This document shows positions 61,695-64,000 of a stretch of DNA of 64,000 nt, piece after piece. The notes under the pieces are model-generated. The model was not told the origin of the DNA and ran no database searches. It saw only the letters and a program-made list of their open reading frames with translations. The DNA comes from Pseudomonas asturiensis (lineage in GTDB: Bacteria > Pseudomonadota > Gammaproteobacteria > Pseudomonadales > Pseudomonadaceae). The position numbers and the translations under genes were made by a program. Each line of letters begins with the position of its first letter. The first letter of the stretch is position 1. The stretch is taken from positions 25,528 through 89,527 of the forward strand of contig NZ_FRDA01000022.1 in assembly GCF_900143095.1 (NCBI RefSeq), in the 5' to 3' direction.

Positions 61695-62294
61695 ATGAGC
61701 GTACTGGTAAACAAGCTAGCCCCGGATTTCGACGCAGCAGCGGTATTGGGTGACGGTTCCATCGTCGACAGCTTCAAGCTGTCCTCCCTGCGCGGCAAAT
61801 ACGTGGTCTTGTTCTTCTGGCCGCTGGACTTCACTTTTGTCTGCCCTTCGGAAATCATTGCCCATAACAACCGCATCGCCAAATTTCGCGATCTGGGTGT
61901 CGAAGTGGTTGGCGTTTCTATCGATTCGCAATTCACCCACTTCGCCTGGCGCAGTACGCCGGTAGAAAAAGGCGGCATTGGCGAAGTCGAGTTCACCATG
62001 GTGGCTGACGTCAAGCATGAGATCACTCGTGCTTACGGCATCGAGCATGATGACGGCGTCGCACTGCGCGCCTCGTTCCTGATCGACAAGGCTGGCGTTG
62101 TTCAGCACCAGGTGGTGAATAACCTGCCGCTGGGCCGTGATGTGGACGACATGGTGCGTCTGGTCGAAGCGCTGCAGTTCACTGAAGAGCACGGCGAAGT
62201 CTGCCCTGCAGGCTGGCGTCCAGGCCAGAAAGGCATGAAGGCCGACGCCCAGGGCGTCGCCGACTATCTGGCATCCAACGCCAAGAGCCTGTAA
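61695..62294 (+). CDS. ahpB: Typical 2-Cys peroxiredoxin (AhpB/AhpC-like)
   Basis: A 199-residue peroxiredoxin with peroxidatic Cys50 (TFVCPSE) and resolving Cys170 (EVCPAGW). Reduces peroxides using a thioredoxin-type reductase. ATG 61695 has GGAG six bases upstream. trxB follows 157 bases later on the same strand, which provides the electrons. Confidence 0.94.
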   Translation: MSVLVNKLAPDFDAAAVLGDGSIVDSFKLSSLRGKYVVLFFWPLDFTFVCPSEIIAHNNRIAKFRDLGVEVVGVSIDSQFTHFAWRSTPVEKGGIGEVEFTMVADVKHEITRAYGIEHDDGVALRASFLIDKAGVVQHQVVNNLPLGRDVDDMVRLVEALQFTEEHGEVCPAGWRPGQKGMKADAQGVADYLASNAKSL

Positions 62295-62451
62295 CTGCAA
62301 GAGCCTGTAGCTGATTGTGCCGATCCGGCTGACGGCCGGATCGTCGCAGCAGAATTTTCAGGACGGCTGAGCGGTCTCGGATTTCTCAGCCATCCTTACT
62401 TATCCAGCCGTTCCGACCGCGGCGTAAACGGCCGGTCGATAGGAGTGTGTC

Positions 62452-63414
62452 ATGTCAGACGTACGTCATTCCCGAGTGATCATTCTCGGTTCCGGCCCTG
62501 CCGGTTACAGCGCTGCGGTGTACGCCGCACGTGCCAACCTCAAGCCGCTGCTCATTACGGGCATGCAGGCTGGCGGTCAGCTGACCACGACCACTGAAGT
62601 CGATAACTGGCCGGGCGACCCCCATGGCCTGACCGGCCCCGTCCTGATGGAGCGCATGCGTGAGCACGCCGAGCGTTTCGAGACCGAGATCGTGTTCGAT
62701 CACATCAACTCGGTCGATCTGGCAGGCAAGCCATTCAGCCTGCAGGGCGACAGTGCGACCTACACCTGTGATGCCTTGATCATTGCGACCGGTGCCAGCG
62801 CACGTTACCTGGGCCTGCCGTCGGAGGAAGCGTTCATGGGCAAGGGCGTGTCTGCCTGCGCCACGTGCGACGGTTTCTTCTACCGCAATCGTGAAGTCGC
62901 CGTTGTCGGGGGTGGTAACACTGCCGTGGAAGAGGCGCTGTACCTGGCCAACATCGCGAGCAAGGTGACACTGGTTCACCGCCGTGAGACTTTCCGTGCC
63001 GAGAAGATCCTGATCGACAAGCTGCATGCACGCGTTGCCGAAGGCAAGATCGAGCTCAAGCTCAACGCTACGCTGGATGAAGTGCTGGGCGATAACATGG
63101 GCGTGACCGGCGCTCGCCTGAAAAACAACGACGGCAGCACCAGCGAACTGAAAGTCGACGGTGTGTTCATCGCCATCGGCCACACCCCGAACACGTCGCT
63201 GTTCGACGGCCAGTTGGCATTGAAAGACGGCTACATGGTTGTGCAGGGCGGCCGTGAAGGCAACGCCACTGCGACCAGCGTCGAGGGCGTATTCGCGGCG
63301 GGCGATGTGGCTGACCACGTCTACCGTCAGGCGATCACCTCTGCCGGTGCGGGCTGCATGGCTGCACTGGACGTGGAGCGTTATCTGGACGGCCTGGCGA
63401 ACGCCTCGTTCTGA
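62452..63414 (+). CDS. trxB: Thioredoxin reductase
   Basis: A 320-residue flavoenzyme with FAD loop ILGSGPAGYSAAVYAAR, the redox CATC (C136 and C139) and the NADPH loop VVGGGNTAVEEALYLA. Reduces thioredoxin, feeding peroxiredoxin. AGGAG eight bases before ATG 62452 fixes the start. Matches the trxB2 position next to ahpB in other pseudomonads. Confidence 0.96.
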   Translation: MSDVRHSRVIILGSGPAGYSAAVYAARANLKPLLITGMQAGGQLTTTTEVDNWPGDPHGLTGPVLMERMREHAERFETEIVFDHINSVDLAGKPFSLQGDSATYTCDALIIATGASARYLGLPSEEAFMGKGVSACATCDGFFYRNREVAVVGGGNTAVEEALYLANIASKVTLVHRRETFRAEKILIDKLHARVAEGKIELKLNATLDEVLGDNMGVTGARLKNNDGSTSELKVDGVFIAIGHTPNTSLFDGQLALKDGYMVVQGGREGNATATSVEGVFAAGDVADHVYRQAITSAGAGCMAALDVERYLDGLANASF

Positions 63415-63431
63415 TTGCGTTTTTCAGGTGT

Positions 63432-63462
63432 AAAAAAAACCGGCCTCGTGCCGGTTTTTTTT
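63432..63462 (+). terminator. Intrinsic terminator after trxB
   Basis: An AAAAAACCGGC/GCCGGTTTTTT stem-loop with a loop of about five bases and a long T tract. Confidence 0.92.
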
Positions 63463-63516
63463 GGGGCTTCACTCGCTGTACGACACAACAGGTCGCTCCA
63501 TTGCCCTGCCGTAAGC

Positions 63517-63663
63517 CTTCGTGGACAAGTCCACTCCTACGGGCTGAGTGTGATCGTGGGAGCGGACTTGTCCGCGAAGGGGTCCATCTGCGTGAGATGC
63601 AGCGTCTGATAGGCAGTCTTCGTGGACAAGTCCACTCCTACGGGCTGAGTGTGATCGTGGGAG
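63517..63663. repeat. Tandem REP-containing repeat
   Basis: A 46-base stretch beginning CTTCGTGGACAAGTCC and ending GATCGTGGGAG occurs twice, identically, at 63517-63562 and 63618-63663 (period 101). Copy one continues into a full REP (CGGACTTGTCCGCGAAG, 63563 on). Copy two is cut off after GTGGGAG, where the IS110-like sequence begins. Confidence 0.88.
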
Positions 63664-63678
63664 ATTCTATGGTTGTCA

Positions 63679-64000
63679 TCAAGCCATAATCAGCCCTTTC
63701 GGTTGGTACTCGCTCTGATTTTTCAGCAGGGAGAACGCGATCCGAGCGAGCTTACGGCTGAGCATGACAAGCACCTGGGTAGTCGCTTTTCCGCTGCTCA
63801 GGTGTTCGTTGTAGAACCCTTTCCAGGTACTTGATCGACAGGCCGACATGGCTGCGTTATGCAGTAATCGACGAACTTCCGAGCACCCTCGCTTGGTTAA
63901 GGATCTACGACCATTTTTTTGGCCCGAGTCACTCACCCTCAGATCCATGCCCAAAAAAGCGATGAAAGAATCGCTGCTTTTAAAGTCGCCTCGGTTGTAC
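63679..64000 (-). mobile_element. IS110-family transposase, C-terminal part
   Basis: The last 106 codons of a gene that runs off the right edge. The sequence GMDLRVSDSGQKNGRRSLTKRGCSEVRRLLHNAAMSACRSSTWK and ARIAFSLLKNQSEYQ matches the C-terminal IS110/IS116/IS902 domain, with its conserved Ser region (AAMSA). Only 15 bases separate the stop from the disrupted REP at 63663, so the right end is very short. The DEDD N-terminal domain and the left end lie outside. IS110 elements that target REPs are known in Pseudomonas. Confidence 0.88.

Overview
The window reads as core chromosome of a fluorescent Pseudomonas, most likely the P. syringae group. Gene content and order (moeB-murI-pagL, phrB-MerR, hemH, uraA-upp, hpt, mqo; later pta, slyD, cysZ-prx-trxB) match pseudomonad synteny. 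Base composition is high-GC throughout, and the intergenic repeats are the REP and palindrome families typical of these genomes. No rRNA, tRNA, prophage or CRISPR array was seen. The only mobile element is an IS110-type transposase cut by the right edge.

Layout. 1-1.7 kb: end of moeB, murI and the lipid A deacylase pagL. 1.85-10.5 kb: a compact ten-gene minus-strand operon (DUF523/DUF1722, MerR/LitR-like regulator, photolyase, NTF2-like, SDR, FAD oxidase, DUF1365, CFA-like methyltransferase, DUF2878, YkgJ-type protein), headed by a promoter wrapped in TTGTACA repeats. 10.8-12 kb: a renalase-like flavoenzyme plus a small TIGR02450 protein, whose promoter carries the same repeat. 12.3-17.9 kb: TIGR01777 epimerase, hemH, uracil uptake and salvage (uraA-upp), hpt and small proteins. 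18-22.2 kb: amino-acid ABC permease and binding protein, divergent from a homocysteine methyltransferase, then mqo. 23-31.7 kb: lipoproteins, acyltransferase, small cysteine-rich proteins, a divergent SRAP protein, an M48 protease, a manganese exporter with a yybP-ykoY riboswitch, rsmC, a 2-hydroxyacid dehydrogenase and a LysE exporter.

31.9-40.2 kb: acyl-CoA ligase, DUF1302, DUF1329 and a MalT-like LuxR regulator, probably one uptake or catabolic unit with possible Hfq/Crc control. 40.2-41.5 kb: an HD-GYP protein preceded by a 22-codon leader ORF and a hairpin at its start codon. 41.7-51.4 kb: pyrimidine catabolism (rutABCDF, no rutE or rutG), divergent rutR, and a BMP-type nucleoside/base ABC transporter. 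RutR boxes before both units suggest they work together. 51.5-59.3 kb: OmpA-like lipoprotein, acyltransferase, pta, slyD, glutathione peroxidase, an old yellow enzyme and a glycosyltransferase. 59.3-60.1 kb: an AT-richer stretch without a convincing gene. 60.1-63.5 kb: cysZ and a peroxiredoxin-trxB pair behind an apparent OxyR site. 63.5-64 kb: REP repeats interrupted by the IS110-like element.

The most interesting signals are the light-type regulon with matching operators, the HD-GYP leader and hairpin, the SRAP protein lacking two active-site residues, the RutR link to the BMP transporter, the OxyR site, and the IS inserted in a REP.
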